From: Rhodocyclales bacterium
GTDB taxonomy: Bacteria > Pseudomonadota > Gammaproteobacteria > Burkholderiales > Rhodocyclaceae
Assembly (NCBI GenBank): GCA_016235765.1
Contig: JACRIZ010000068.1
Span: 1-64,000, forward strand
Reading direction: 5' to 3'
Length of the DNA stretch: 64,000 nucleotides
In this document: positions 45,350 through 55,180 of the stretch, one piece after another
Position numbering within the stretch: position 1 is the stretch's first letter
Layout of the letters: each line of letters opens with the position of its first letter
Made by a program: the position numbers and the translations under genes
Notes under the pieces: generated by a model
What the model saw: only the letters and a program-made list of their open reading frames with translations
The model's database searches: none
What the model was told of the DNA's origin: nothing

Positions 45350-48300
45350 ATGACCATCACCCACACATTCCCGCCGCACGCGATAGCCATTGTCGGACTG
45401 GCCGGACGTTTTCCCGGCGCGCGCGATCTGGACGAGTTCTGGCAGAACCTGAAGAGCGGCGTCGAGTCGCTGGCGCCGTTCAGCGATGCCGACCTCGATG
45501 CGGCGGGCATCGCGCCGGCGCTGCGCAACGATCCGAACTATGTCCGGCGCGGCACCGTGCTCGAAGGCGCGGACTTGTTCGATGCGGCCTTCTTCGGCAT
45601 CTCGCCGCGCGAGGCGCAGATTCTCGACCCGCAGCAGCGCATCTTCCTCGAGTGTGCGTGGGAGGCACTCGAGCACGCTGGCCATGGCCCGGGCACCTTC
45701 GATCAGTCGGTGGGTGTCTATGGCGGCATGAGCATGAACAGCTACCTGATTGCGCAGGTCCTGCGTGACCCGGCACTGGTCGCCACGGTCGGCGGCTATC
45801 AGTTGATGCTGGGCAACGACAAGGACTTCCTGTGTACTCGCGTGTCGTACAAGCTCGACCTGCACGGGCCAAGCATGACGATCCAGACGGCATGCTCGAC
45901 CTCGTTGGTGGCCGTCCAGGTCGCGTGCCAGGCGCTCACACGCGGCGAATGCGACATGGCGCTCGCGGGGGGCGTATCGCTATCGTTTCCCCAGCGCGGC
46001 GGCTACCTCTACCAGGAAGGCATGATCCTCTCGCGTGACGCGCATTGCCGGCCCTTCGATGCGAACGGCGGAGGCACACGCGCGGGCGCCGGCTGCGGGA
46101 TCGTCGTGCTCAAGCGCCTGACCGATGCTGTTGCCGATCGCGACACCATACATGCGGTGATTCGTGGTGCCGCAATCAACAACGACGGCGCCGGCAAGGC
46201 GGGCTATACCGCGCCCAGCGTCGACGGCCAGGTCGAAGCGATTGCCACCGCGCAGATGCTCGCCGGCATCGATGCACGCAGCATCGGCTATATCGAGGCG
46301 CACGGTACCGGCACGCCGCTCGGCGACCCGATCGAAATCGCGGCGTTGAGCCAGGTGTTTCGCGCCACCACATCCGATACAGGCTTTTGCCGGCTGGGGT
46401 CGCTGAAGGCCAATCTCGGCCATCTCGACGCGGCGGCTGGTGTCGCAGGGCTGATCAAGACGGTGCTGGTGCTGCAGCACCGGGAAATCCCGCCGTTGGT
46501 GAATTTCACTGAGCCAAACCCGCAACTCGATTTGGCGCACAGCCCGTTTTGCGCCAGCGCCGAGGCCAGCCCGTGGCCCGCCGGACCCGAGCCGCGCCGT
46601 GCCGGCGTAAGTGCGTTTGGGATTGGCGGTACCAACGCACACGTTGTGGTCGAAGAGGCGCCGCAGGTCGACCAAAGCCAAAGCGCATCGGGGCGAAAGG
46701 AACAATTGCTCGTGGTTTCGGCGCGGAGCGCCACTGCACTGGATGCTGCCTCGGCGCGCCTGACGCAACATCTGCGCCGGCATACCGATCAGGCGCTGGC
46801 CGATACGGCCTGGACCCTGCAGGCGGGGCGTCATGCGTTTGCCCATCGGCGCATCGTGGTCGCGGCAGATCATGCGGCCGCGATCTCCAGTCTCGGCGAA
46901 TCGCAGCATCCGTCGGTGTTTGGGGGTTTGCACGAAGGCGGCGCGCGACCGATTGCGTTCCTGTTCAGCGGGCAGGGCAGCCAGTTCGCCGGCATGGGCG
47001 CGGGACTCTATCAAGGCGAGCGGGTTTTTCGCGAAGCGGTAGATCAATGCGCAGAGCTGCTGCTGCCGCATCTTGGATTGGACCTGCGCTCGGTCATGTA
47101 CGCGCCGTTCGGCGACACCCGTATCGATGAAACGCATCTTGCGCAACCTGCGCTCTTCGTCACGGAATACGCCTTGGCCATGCTTTGGCAGCAATGGGGC
47201 GTTCGCCCCGCCGCCCTGCTTGGCCACAGCATTGGTGAATACGTGGCGGCTCATTTGGCCGGCGTGTTTTCTCTGCGAGATGCGTTGGCCGTCGTGGCGG
47301 CGCGCGGGCGCCTCATGCAGGAGCTGCCCGCGGGGCGCATGGCGGCGGTGCACCTCGGGAGCGGCGACCTGGCGGGACTGGTCGACGCGAGCGGCGTCGA
47401 AATCGCGGCAGCGAATGCCCCCGGTCTGTGTACCGTCTCGGGCCCGAGCGACGCGGTTGCGTCTCTGCTCGAGCGGCTGGGCACCCGGGGCATCGAGTCA
47501 CGCGTGCTTCATACATCGCATGCATTTCATTCCGCAATGATGGAGCCGGTGCTCGAACGCTTCACCGAAATCGTGGCGGGTGTGCAACGCCACGCGCCGA
47601 GCCTGCCCTATGTATCGAACTTGACGGGAACCTGGATCAGCACCGAGGAGGCATGTTCGCCGGCCTATTACGCCCGCCACTTGCGCAACACGGTGCAGTT
47701 CGAGTCCGGACTGCGCACTCTGGCCGCGAATCCAGCGCTGCATTTTCTCGAGGTCGGCCCAGGCACGGCCTTGGCGTCGCTCGCGCGCATGTGCCTCGGC
47801 AAGGACGGCACCAAGCGCGTGCTCGCGTCGCTCGGACGTGCGGACGAGAATCGGCCCGACGTGCCGGCCATGCTCGAAGCCGCGGGGCGCCTGTGGCTGG
47901 CGGGTGTGCCGATCGACTGGCGGGGCTTGCACGGCGACGCGGCGCCACGACGGGTGGCGTTGCCGACCTATCCGTTCGAGCGCAAGCGTTTCTGGGTTGA
48001 AGGGGCCACGGCGCAAGCTGTGAGTCCGATCCCCACAAACGACGCGCAGTCGCCGGGGCGCAATGCCAAGGTCGATGACTGGTTCTTTGCGCCGACCTGG
48101 GTACGCGATGACGCCGCGTTGGACGTACCGCCGAAGCTCCAGGGCACCTGGCTGGTGCTTGGCGGTACGGCGGATATGTCGGCCGCCGTCGCCTCATGCG
48201 CACGTGCCGCCGGGGCGCAAGTCATTCGCGTTACGCCGGCCGGCGCCTATGTTCCATTGCACGGCGACACCTGCCAGGTGCGCCTGGGTGTTGGCGAGGA

Positions 48301-49918
48301 TATCGAACGGCTTGCCGCCGACGCCCGCGTCCGGCGCGCGCCGGTGTGCGGCGCGATCGTGTTGTCGACCATGCCTGACCCGGCAGCGACGCCCAAACAG
48401 CAATTGCAGCGCTGCTTTCATGCCCAGGTCGCGCTTGCGGCGGGGCTGGGCGTCACGCGCGAAGCGCCGGTGCGTATGGTCGTGGCGACGGTTGCCACCC
48501 AGGCGGTACTCGACGAGACTGCCGTGCATGTCGGCGCTGCCGCTGCGCTCGGGCCCGTGTTGGCCTTGCCGGATGAAGTCGCCGGTCTCGATATGCGCAT
48601 TGTCGACCTGCCTGCGCAATCGAGCGGCGCAGACTGCAGTGAAGCCGCAGCAGCGCTGGTGGCCGAAGCGGCGGCACGCGATCGCGAATTGCAGCTTGCC
48701 TATCGCGCAGGAGGGCGCTGGCTGCGGCGCTATGAGCGCTGCGCCTTGCCGCCGCTTGGTCCTGATGTGCGATTGCTCAAATCGCGCGGCGTGGTGCTGG
48801 TCACCGGCGGTCTGGGCGGCGTGGGCTTGGCGCTGGCGCTCGAATTGGCGCGGCGTTCGCAGGCTCGGCTGCTGCTGACCGGACGCACCGGCTTGCCACC
48901 GCGCAGCACTTGGGACGCGCATCTGGCCACCCACGCCGCAGACGAGCGTGATGTCCTTGCCATCTTGGCGATCCGTGCCATCGAGTCAGCAGGCGGCGAG
49001 GTGCTGGTTGTTGCGACCGATGTCGCCGATCGCCAGTCCATGGCCGCCGCGATCGCGCTGGCGCAGGCCCAGTGGGGGCCGATCGATGCGCTGATCCATG
49101 CTGCGGGAATCGTGGGGGCCGGCCGCCTTGCGATCCAACAGTCCGCCGACGCCGTCGCGGCGGTGCTCGCGCCCAAGGCCGGCGGGCTCGAAGTGCTCGT
49201 CGATTTGCTTGGCGCGCATGCCCTCGATTTTGTTGTACTGATGAGTTCCATTGCCACCGTGATTCCGGCTGCCGGCATGGCCGACTACGCGGCAGCCAAC
49301 GCGGTGCTCGATGCCTTTGTCGACGCGGCCGACCGTACACCGGGCTGGCGCCGGGTGGTAGCGCTTGATTGGGGTGCCTGGCGCGACGTCGGCATGGCCG
49401 CCAAGGTCGAAGTGCCCGCCGCGCGTCGAGCGGCCTGGCAGGCGCATTTGAGGACGGCGATCGGTACGGCGGAGGGCGTCGACGCATTTTCTCGGGCCCT
49501 GGCTAGCGGCAGGCGCCGTCTGGTGGTGTTGCCGTTCGACGTAAATCAAATGCTGAGCATCGCGCGGGGCGAGATCGCTGCGGCAGCGTCCGCGGCGCCC
49601 GCCGCGTCCGTCGTAGCGGCGGGCGCATCCGCACGCCTGCCGCGCGAGGAGTTCGAGCGAGGGCTGGCCGCAATCTGGGTCGAACTGCTGGGGGTCGACA
49701 GCGTCGACGCCGCAGACGACTTCTTCGAACTCGGTGGTCACTCGCTGTTGGCCACCCGCGTTCTGACTCGCATTGAAGACAGGTTTGGTGTGCACCTCGC
49801 ATTGCGCGACATCTTCGACGCGTCGACCCTGGGCCGCCTCGCGGACAAGATTGCCGGTCGTGCAAGTGAGCAGCCTCGAACCAGCACGGCTGAAGATCGT
49901 GAGGAGATCGAGTTTTGA
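45350..49918 (+). CDS. PKS7: module KS-AT-KR-T, downstream of an NRPS
   Basis: 1522 residues, 4 bp after NRPS1. ATG at 45350 is chosen; a GTG at 45320 in frame would overlap NRPS1. No N-terminal docking helix. KS with Cys182 in TACSTS (Thr in place of the usual second Ser), HGTGTP and NLGHLDA; its DPNYVRRGTVLEGADLFDAA stretch is of the kind seen in KSs that accept aminoacyl chains. AT Ser627 (GHSIGE) with HAFHS, malonyl type. KR about 1145-1350: TGGLGGVG, Tyr in ADYAAAN and an LPPRSTW insert as in PKS1. Carrier Ser1465 in ELGGHSLL, PCP-like rather than GLDSL. C-terminal acidic tail TSTAEDREEIEF fits the NRPS2 docking domain. Expected result: glycyl extended to a 4-amino-3-hydroxybutyryl unit. 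Confidence 0.95.
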   Translation: MTITHTFPPHAIAIVGLAGRFPGARDLDEFWQNLKSGVESLAPFSDADLDAAGIAPALRNDPNYVRRGTVLEGADLFDAAFFGISPREAQILDPQQRIFLECAWEALEHAGHGPGTFDQSVGVYGGMSMNSYLIAQVLRDPALVATVGGYQLMLGNDKDFLCTRVSYKLDLHGPSMTIQTACSTSLVAVQVACQALTRGECDMALAGGVSLSFPQRGGYLYQEGMILSRDAHCRPFDANGGGTRAGAGCGIVVLKRLTDAVADRDTIHAVIRGAAINNDGAGKAGYTAPSVDGQVEAIATAQMLAGIDARSIGYIEAHGTGTPLGDPIEIAALSQVFRATTSDTGFCRLGSLKANLGHLDAAAGVAGLIKTVLVLQHREIPPLVNFTEPNPQLDLAHSPFCASAEASPWPAGPEPRRAGVSAFGIGGTNAHVVVEEAPQVDQSQSASGRKEQLLVVSARSATALDAASARLTQHLRRHTDQALADTAWTLQAGRHAFAHRRIVVAADHAAAISSLGESQHPSVFGGLHEGGARPIAFLFSGQGSQFAGMGAGLYQGERVFREAVDQCAELLLPHLGLDLRSVMYAPFGDTRIDETHLAQPALFVTEYALAMLWQQWGVRPAALLGHSIGEYVAAHLAGVFSLRDALAVVAARGRLMQELPAGRMAAVHLGSGDLAGLVDASGVEIAAANAPGLCTVSGPSDAVASLLERLGTRGIESRVLHTSHAFHSAMMEPVLERFTEIVAGVQRHAPSLPYVSNLTGTWISTEEACSPAYYARHLRNTVQFESGLRTLAANPALHFLEVGPGTALASLARMCLGKDGTKRVLASLGRADENRPDVPAMLEAAGRLWLAGVPIDWRGLHGDAAPRRVALPTYPFERKRFWVEGATAQAVSPIPTNDAQSPGRNAKVDDWFFAPTWVRDDAALDVPPKLQGTWLVLGGTADMSAAVASCARAAGAQVIRVTPAGAYVPLHGDTCQVRLGVGEDIERLAADARVRRAPVCGAIVLSTMPDPAATPKQQLQRCFHAQVALAAGLGVTREAPVRMVVATVATQAVLDETAVHVGAAAALGPVLALPDEVAGLDMRIVDLPAQSSGADCSEAAAALVAEAAARDRELQLAYRAGGRWLRRYERCALPPLGPDVRLLKSRGVVLVTGGLGGVGLALALELARRSQARLLLTGRTGLPPRSTWDAHLATHAADERDVLAILAIRAIESAGGEVLVVATDVADRQSMAAAIALAQAQWGPIDALIHAAGIVGAGRLAIQQSADAVAAVLAPKAGGLEVLVDLLGAHALDFVVLMSSIATVIPAAGMADYAAANAVLDAFVDAADRTPGWRRVVALDWGAWRDVGMAAKVEVPAARRAAWQAHLRTAIGTAEGVDAFSRALASGRRRLVVLPFDVNQMLSIARGEIAAAASAAPAASVVAAGASARLPREEFERGLAAIWVELLGVDSVDAADDFFELGGHSLLATRVLTRIEDRFGVHLALRDIFDASTLGRLADKIAGRASEQPRTSTAEDREEIEF
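49901..49906 (+). promoter_or_regulatory. ribosome binding site deciding the TTG start of NRPS2
   Basis: GAGGAG lies 8 nt upstream of TTG at 49915, which overlaps the PKS7 stop as TTGA. The next in-frame ATG (49963) would delete part of the docking domain, so the TTG start is strongly favoured. Confidence 0.7.
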
Positions 49919-52900
49919 ATCCACAAGAATTGATCGACCATCTGGATAGGCTCGGCGTGGCCATGGCTGCCGAGGATGGTCGGTTACGCGTGAATGCGGC
50001 GCGAGGGCAATTGAACGACGAACTCAAGGCCATGATCGCCGAACACAAGACCGAGCTGCTGAGCATGCTGGCGGATCGACAACGCCGGCGCGAGCAGGGC
50101 GCGACTGCCGAGCACTTGCTGGTGACGGGTGCAGCGCCGAGGCTGTCCTTGTTCCAGGAGCGGTTATGGGTACTCAACCGGCTCGACCCGGAGAACTCGG
50201 CCTATCACATGGCGGCCCTGCTGCCAGGCACCGAAGCCGCCTCTGTTGAACAGATGATTGCCGCCATCCATCTGGTGGTGCGCAGCCATGAGATCCTGCG
50301 GTCGTGCGTGGATGACGGCGACGTGCCGATACCCAAGCTGCTGCCGGTGGAAGCGGTGCCCATCGATGTCGTCGATTGGCGCGATCATCCCGAGGGTCGA
50401 CACGAGGGCGAACTGCGAGAGATGGCCGAAAGCGCGGTCCATCGATCCTTCGATCTGGCGACCCAGTCGCCAGTGAGATTTACCATTTTCCGGCTGCGGG
50501 ACGATCGAATCGCGACGCTGGTCATCGCGCATCACATCGCGCTCGACGCTTGGTCGATGTCGATGCTTGGCCAGCAGATTCGCGTCGCCCTGAACACCGG
50601 GCGGTGCGATCCCCCGCCACTGCAATACGCAACCTACGCCGCCTGGCAGCACAAGACTCAGGATTCGGCGCGCGTCGATGCCGACCTCGCGTGGTGGAAG
50701 GAAAGACTCAAGGGCATTCCGCAGACATCGGCTTTCCCGCCCGATTTCACGGCGCCGGCGAAGCCATCGGGGGCGACCTGGGGTTTTCATTGGGATAATG
50801 AGCTCAGCCAAGGCCTCGCCGACCTGGCACGCGCGAACGGCGCGACAACCTACATGGCATTGGTGGCGGCCATGGCCATCGTCTTGCAGCGCCATACCGG
50901 CCAAAGCGATATCGTGCTGGGCAGCCCCATGGGCTTGCGCGAGCGCCCGGAGTTCGAGGTGATCATCGGTCCGTTCGTCAATTTGCTCGTCGTCCGGCTC
51001 GACCTGAGCGATGACCCGACGTTTTCAGAATTGTTGACGCGGGCGCGCAACGCATTGCTCGATGCACATGATCATCGCTCGGTGTCGTTCGAGCGGCTCA
51101 TCGAACAGTTGAAGCCCGAACGTTCCTTCGGACATGGGCCGATTTTCCAGGTAGCCCTGGTCCAGCACAATGTCCCGGTCGATGGGGCGATCCCGGTCGC
51201 CGGTGGCGGCGCAATGCACGAACTGACCGTTTTCGTGCGCGACGCTGCTGACGGTCTGGTGGGCGCCTTCGAGTATCGGTCCGACCTGTACGCCGAGGCA
51301 ACCATCGAGCGTATTGCCGATCAGGTGCAGGTCCTGCTGGGCCATGCGATCGCGAACAGCCAGCGTCCGATCAGCACTTTGTCGGTACTGAATCCCGATG
51401 CCCGTTCGCGGCTGATCGAGGGGTTCAACGACACCCGAGTCGATCTGGATGACCGGATCTTCGTGCGGCAGTTCGAGGATCGCGTCAAGGCTGCGCCGCA
51501 CGCGATTGCGCTTGTTTGCCATGGCGAGGGAACGTCATATGCCGAGTTGAATGCCCGGGCGAACCGGCTGGCCCGGCATCTCCGTGCGCTCGGGGCCGGT
51601 GCGGGAAGTTTGATCGCAGTCTGCATGGGGCGCTCGGCCGAGCTGCTCGTGGCCCTCCTGGCAGTTCAGAAGGCCGGTGCTGCATACGTGCCGCTCGACC
51701 CCGGGTTCCCGGCAGAACGCATTGCCTACATGATCGAGGACAGCACCGCTTCAATCCTGCTGGCCGATGAGGATTCAATTGCCAGTCTCGATGCGCCGAC
51801 GTCGCTGCGTGTGATCGACCTCGTGCGCGGCGCGACATCGTGGGCCGGACTCGATTCCGCCGATCTGGTCGATGCAGCGGCAGCTTCGGATGCTGCTTAT
51901 GTGATCTACACCTCCGGATCGACGGGACGCCCGAAGGGCGTTGCCGTGTCACACGGTGCGTTGTCGAACTTCCTTGGGTCGATGAAGCGCGAACCGGGCC
52001 TGACTTCCGCCGATGTGCTCGCGGCGGTCACGACCATTTCGTTCGACATTGCGGGGCTGGAGCTGTATCTGCCCTTGCTGGTGGGCGCGCGGATCGAGCT
52101 GGTCGCACGCGAAGTCGCAAGCGATGGCAATGCATTGGCGCAATTGCTCACATCCTGTGCTGCGACGGTGCTGCAGGCAACGCCTGCTACCTGGCGCCTG
52201 CTGATCGAAGCGGATTGGCGTGCGTCGGTATCGGGCTTTCGCGCGCTATGCGGTGGTGAAGCCTTGCCCCGTGATTTGGCCAACGCCTTGCTCGAACGGG
52301 TCGATACGCTCTGGAATCTGTACGGACCGACCGAAACGACCATCTGGTCGACGGTACAGCAGATAGAGGCCGGCGATGCCGACATCCTGATCGGCAGGCC
52401 GATCGCCAACACGGAACTCTACGTGCTGGACCGCAGCGGCCAGCCCGCGCCGATCGGCGTGGCCGGGGAAATCTGGATTGCCGGTACTGGCGTTGCCTTG
52501 GGTTACCACCGGCGCCCTGAATTGACCGCCGAGCGCTTCGTGCCGGACCCGTTCTCCGATCGCCCCGGCGCCCGCATGTATCGTACCGGCGATCTGGGCC
52601 GCTGGACGCAAGACGGCCGTTTGCACCATCTGGGGCGAATTGATCACCAAGTCAAGATCCGCGGGTTCCGCATCGAGCTGGGTGAAATCGAAGCCGTACT
52701 CGCATCCCACGAAGCGGTGCGCCAAGCGGTCGTGGTCGCGCGCGAGGCCGCCCCGGGGGACTTGCGGCTGGTCGCCTATGTGGCCTACGCGCCGGGCGAG
52801 GACCTCACGGTCAGCGACGTCCGGCGTCATTTGCGGCGCGATCTCCCTGACTACATGCTTCCCTCGGTCGTGGTGGCGCTCGACACCATTCCCCTGACGC

Positions 52901-53244
52901 CCAACGGCAAGGTCGATCGTGCGGCACTGCCCGACCCGTTCCGAGGCGTGCAACGGACCGATCTTCAATTCACGCCACCGGCACCCGGACTTGAACAGGT
53001 CATGGCGCAAGTGTGGGCCGATCTGCTCAAGATCGAGCGTATCGGCGCCGACGACAACTTCTTCGAACTCGGCGGCCATTCCCTGCTATCGCTGCGGGTT
53101 GTAGCCGCGATCGAGAAGCAGACCGGTTGGCGCATGGACCCGCGCACGCTCTTCTTTCAGAACCTCAGACAGATTGCCGCTGCCGCGGCAGCCAATGCTG
53201 CAAAGACAGGACTTGCGCAATCGGAAGGATCCTGGCGAGGATGA
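49915..53244 (+). CDS. NRPS2: docking-C-A-PCP module, predicted glycine, no thioesterase
   Basis: 1109 residues from TTG. Residues about 1-52 form a second TubC-type docking domain (PQELIDHLDRLGVAMAAEDG, then RVNAARGQLNDELKAM). Condensation domain about 78-480 with HHIALDA (His206, catalytic His207; Ala replaces the final Gly of HHxxxDG). Adenylation domain about 515-1015: YTSGSTGRPKG at 665, FDIAGLE (Asp711, Ile712, Leu715), QATPATW, LCGGE, LYGPTETTIW, NGKVDR. The code reads D-I-L-Q-L-G-L-I-W-K, which I recall as the glycine code. PCP Ser1056 (GGHSLL) at about 1020-1090, then only a short tail. It is the last module, yet has no TE, reductase or terminal condensation domain. Chain release must therefore come from another protein. 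Confidence 0.95.
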   Translation: MNPQELIDHLDRLGVAMAAEDGRLRVNAARGQLNDELKAMIAEHKTELLSMLADRQRRREQGATAEHLLVTGAAPRLSLFQERLWVLNRLDPENSAYHMAALLPGTEAASVEQMIAAIHLVVRSHEILRSCVDDGDVPIPKLLPVEAVPIDVVDWRDHPEGRHEGELREMAESAVHRSFDLATQSPVRFTIFRLRDDRIATLVIAHHIALDAWSMSMLGQQIRVALNTGRCDPPPLQYATYAAWQHKTQDSARVDADLAWWKERLKGIPQTSAFPPDFTAPAKPSGATWGFHWDNELSQGLADLARANGATTYMALVAAMAIVLQRHTGQSDIVLGSPMGLRERPEFEVIIGPFVNLLVVRLDLSDDPTFSELLTRARNALLDAHDHRSVSFERLIEQLKPERSFGHGPIFQVALVQHNVPVDGAIPVAGGGAMHELTVFVRDAADGLVGAFEYRSDLYAEATIERIADQVQVLLGHAIANSQRPISTLSVLNPDARSRLIEGFNDTRVDLDDRIFVRQFEDRVKAAPHAIALVCHGEGTSYAELNARANRLARHLRALGAGAGSLIAVCMGRSAELLVALLAVQKAGAAYVPLDPGFPAERIAYMIEDSTASILLADEDSIASLDAPTSLRVIDLVRGATSWAGLDSADLVDAAAASDAAYVIYTSGSTGRPKGVAVSHGALSNFLGSMKREPGLTSADVLAAVTTISFDIAGLELYLPLLVGARIELVAREVASDGNALAQLLTSCAATVLQATPATWRLLIEADWRASVSGFRALCGGEALPRDLANALLERVDTLWNLYGPTETTIWSTVQQIEAGDADILIGRPIANTELYVLDRSGQPAPIGVAGEIWIAGTGVALGYHRRPELTAERFVPDPFSDRPGARMYRTGDLGRWTQDGRLHHLGRIDHQVKIRGFRIELGEIEAVLASHEAVRQAVVVAREAAPGDLRLVAYVAYAPGEDLTVSDVRRHLRRDLPDYMLPSVVVALDTIPLTPNGKVDRAALPDPFRGVQRTDLQFTPPAPGLEQVMAQVWADLLKIERIGADDNFFELGGHSLLSLRVVAAIEKQTGWRMDPRTLFFQNLRQIAAAAAANAAKTGLAQSEGSWRG

Positions 53245-54035
53245 CACCTTTCTACTTCGGCACGGGTTCGCGCCGACTATTTGGCTTGTATACGCCAGCG
53301 CGCGTCGGCGCCGTGGGCATTCGGTCTGTCGTGCTGTGCCCGGCATGGGGGCAGGAGTATCTGCGCGCCCACCGGTCGATGCGGCAACTGGCGAACATGT
53401 TGAACTCGGCGGGATTTCATGTCTTGCGTTTCGACTACTTCGGCACCGGCGATTCAGCCGGCGACATGACGCAGGCCGATTTGGCCGGCTGGGAAGGCGA
53501 TATCGGCGCTGCGATCGATGAGCTGAAGGACACTTGCGGCGCCTCGCGCGTCGCCCTGGTGGGTCTGCGCCTGGGCGGAGCCCTGGCAGCGCGCGTCGCC
53601 GCGCGGCGCGCAAGCGATGTCGATGCACTCGTACTGTGGGACCCGGTGGTGGATGGCCGCGCCTACGTCGATGAGATCATGCTGACCGGCAAGCAGAAAG
53701 CCCTGGGGCTGGGCCGATCCACCCAACGTGCCGCCGACCAGGGCGGCGGCCACGAAATCCTCGGATTTCCGCTCACGGAGCGCCTGGCCGATGACTTCAG
53801 CAAGATCGACGTGGCGGCGCAGATCGGTTCGGTGCGAGCCCGCACAGAGGTGGTCGTATCTCACACGCTCGCGTCGCATGGCGGACTGGCCGCGGCGCTG
53901 GCCGCGTATGCCGGTCAGCCGCCACGTGCAGTCGAACTGATTGAAAGCCAGGCGGCATGGATCAATGTCAAGGAAGTGGGCTCGGGTGCGGTACCGGTGA
54001 AGATCCTGCAGCGGATCGTGCAATGGTTGGCATGA
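53241..54035 (+). CDS. alpha/beta-hydrolase-fold protein with Arg at the nucleophile position
   Basis: 264 residues; ATG overlaps the NRPS2 stop. It has the look of the S33/Hydrolase_4 group close to the exosortase-A-associated hydrolase 2 type: an N-terminal GSRRLFGLY, LCPAWGQEYLRAHRSMRQLA, VLRFDYFGTGDSAGD, then the elbow GLRLGGALAA. The third residue of the elbow, normally Ser, is Arg110 (G-L-R-L-G). As far as I recall, this substitution is not unique to this protein, so it may be a family trait. Classical serine-hydrolase chemistry is doubtful; it could be a structural partner of the next gene, overlapping it by 4 bp. Position right after the terminal NRPS suggests a role in release or tailoring. 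Confidence 0.8.
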   Translation: MTPFYFGTGSRRLFGLYTPARVGAVGIRSVVLCPAWGQEYLRAHRSMRQLANMLNSAGFHVLRFDYFGTGDSAGDMTQADLAGWEGDIGAAIDELKDTCGASRVALVGLRLGGALAARVAARRASDVDALVLWDPVVDGRAYVDEIMLTGKQKALGLGRSTQRAADQGGGHEILGFPLTERLADDFSKIDVAAQIGSVRARTEVVVSHTLASHGGLAAALAAYAGQPPRAVELIESQAAWINVKEVGSGAVPVKILQRIVQWLA

Positions 54036-54910
54036 CGGATCGGATCAAGGAACAGGCCCATGTGCTTGGGCCACGCCAATCGTTGGTGGGAATTCTGTCG
54101 CCGGCAACGCCGGCGCCACGGGACGACATACCGTACGTCGTTGTGCTCAATGCCGGAATCATTCACCGGATCGGCCCGAATCGCATGAGCGTGAACCTGG
54201 CGCGGGAACTCTGCGCGCGCGGATTCAACGTGCTGCGTTTCGATCTTTCGGGCATTGGCGACAGCGATCCGCGCGAGGATGTTCTGCCTCCGCTCGAAGC
54301 AGCCACGGCCGACTTGCGCGAGGCGCTGGACTGGCTTGAACAGTCGCGTGGCGCGCGCCGGTTCGTACTGGTTGGCTTGTGCTCGGGTGCCGATCAGTCG
54401 GTCATTTATGGCGGCGATGATCGGCGCGTGATCGGCGTCGTGCTGCTCGATCCTTCGATTCCGCGCACAGGCCGCTTCTATCGCCGGCATTTCGCCACCC
54501 GGATGGTCAACGGTCGGACCTGGATGGCGATTCTTACCGGGCGCCACGCGCTGTGGGGAAAGCTGCTACGGCGAATCAGCCCCACGCCGCCGGAACCGGG
54601 CAACGCGCGCGATGTGGCCGTGGATAGTCCGGCCGTGCGCGCGTTTCTTGAAAACGCCTATCAGATCGCGATCAAGCAGGGCATCAAAATCCTGGCCGTG
54701 TTCGCCGGTGCCGGTGGGCGCGAATACGAGATCAACTATCGAGAGCAGATTCTCGATGCCTTCCCGAATGTGAACTTCGGCACATCGATGGAAATCGAAT
54801 ACGTCAAGCAATCCGATCACACTTTTTCGTTTGAAAGCGATCGCCGGCACGTGATCAAGGTGATCGTCGATTGGGTGCAGAAAATTGCCGGCAATCCGGA
54901 TCGGACCTGA
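54032..54910 (+). CDS. alpha/beta-hydrolase with Cys elbow, candidate release enzyme
   Basis: 292 residues; ATG at 54032 overlaps the previous stop by 4 bp, and a longer upstream frame is a shadow. Fold landmarks: VVVLNAGIIHRIGPNR, VLRFDLSGIGDSD, the elbow GLCSGAD with Cys117 at the nucleophile position (G-x-C-x-G; Ser118 is next to it), and a C-terminal SDHTFS with His263. It resembles the exosortase-A-associated hydrolase 1 type, which is found paired with a hydrolase-2 protein as here. Cys nucleophiles do occur in thioesterase-like release enzymes, so this is my first candidate to cleave the chain from the NRPS2 carrier. That is inference from position and residues only. It is the last gene of the operon, 34 bp before a terminator. 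Confidence 0.82.
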   Translation: MTDRIKEQAHVLGPRQSLVGILSPATPAPRDDIPYVVVLNAGIIHRIGPNRMSVNLARELCARGFNVLRFDLSGIGDSDPREDVLPPLEAATADLREALDWLEQSRGARRFVLVGLCSGADQSVIYGGDDRRVIGVVLLDPSIPRTGRFYRRHFATRMVNGRTWMAILTGRHALWGKLLRRISPTPPEPGNARDVAVDSPAVRAFLENAYQIAIKQGIKILAVFAGAGGREYEINYREQILDAFPNVNFGTSMEIEYVKQSDHTFSFESDRRHVIKVIVDWVQKIAGNPDRT

Positions 54911-54944
54911 CTTGCGCTGATGGCGCGCCTTCCATGCCAACAAA

Positions 54945-54967
54945 AAAGCCCGCGCGCGGCGGGCTTT
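54945..54967. terminator. hairpin terminator between the cluster and rpmG
   Basis: Perfect 9-bp stem, AAAGCCCGC with GCGGGCTTT, and a 5-nt loop. On the minus strand it is followed by a T run (six A on the plus strand just before the stem, sharing its last three bases with it), so it should end rpmB-rpmG transcription; on the plus strand the tail is only TTTC and it may act more weakly after the hydrolase gene. Confidence 0.75.
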
Positions 54968-54988
54968 CTCGACCAGGCAGCAGCCTGA

Positions 54989-55156
54989 TTACTTAAGCTT
55001 CACTTCCTTGTACAGGACGTGCTTGCGCGCCTTGGGGTCGTACTTCATGAACTCCAGCTTTTCTGGCGTGGTGCGCTTGTTCTTGTTGGTGGTGTAGAAA
55101 TGGCCGGTACCGGCCGTGGATTCCAGCTTGATCTTCTCGCGACCGCCTTTGGCCAT
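54989..55156 (-). CDS. rpmG: 50S ribosomal protein L33
   Basis: 55 residues beginning [20 protein letters not shown] and ending [10 protein letters not shown], the full length of bacterial L33. It lacks the CxxC zinc-ribbon cysteines, so it is the zinc-independent form. It lies 24 bp downstream of rpmB on the same strand and is followed by the hairpin terminator. GGGAGAG precedes the ATG. Component of the large ribosomal subunit near the E site. Confidence 0.97.
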   Translation of the reverse strand: MAKGGREKIKLESTAGTGHFYTTNKNKRTTPEKLEFMKYDPKARKHVLYKEVKLK

Positions 55157-55180
55157 GTTCGCTCTCCCGGGACGGTTGGA

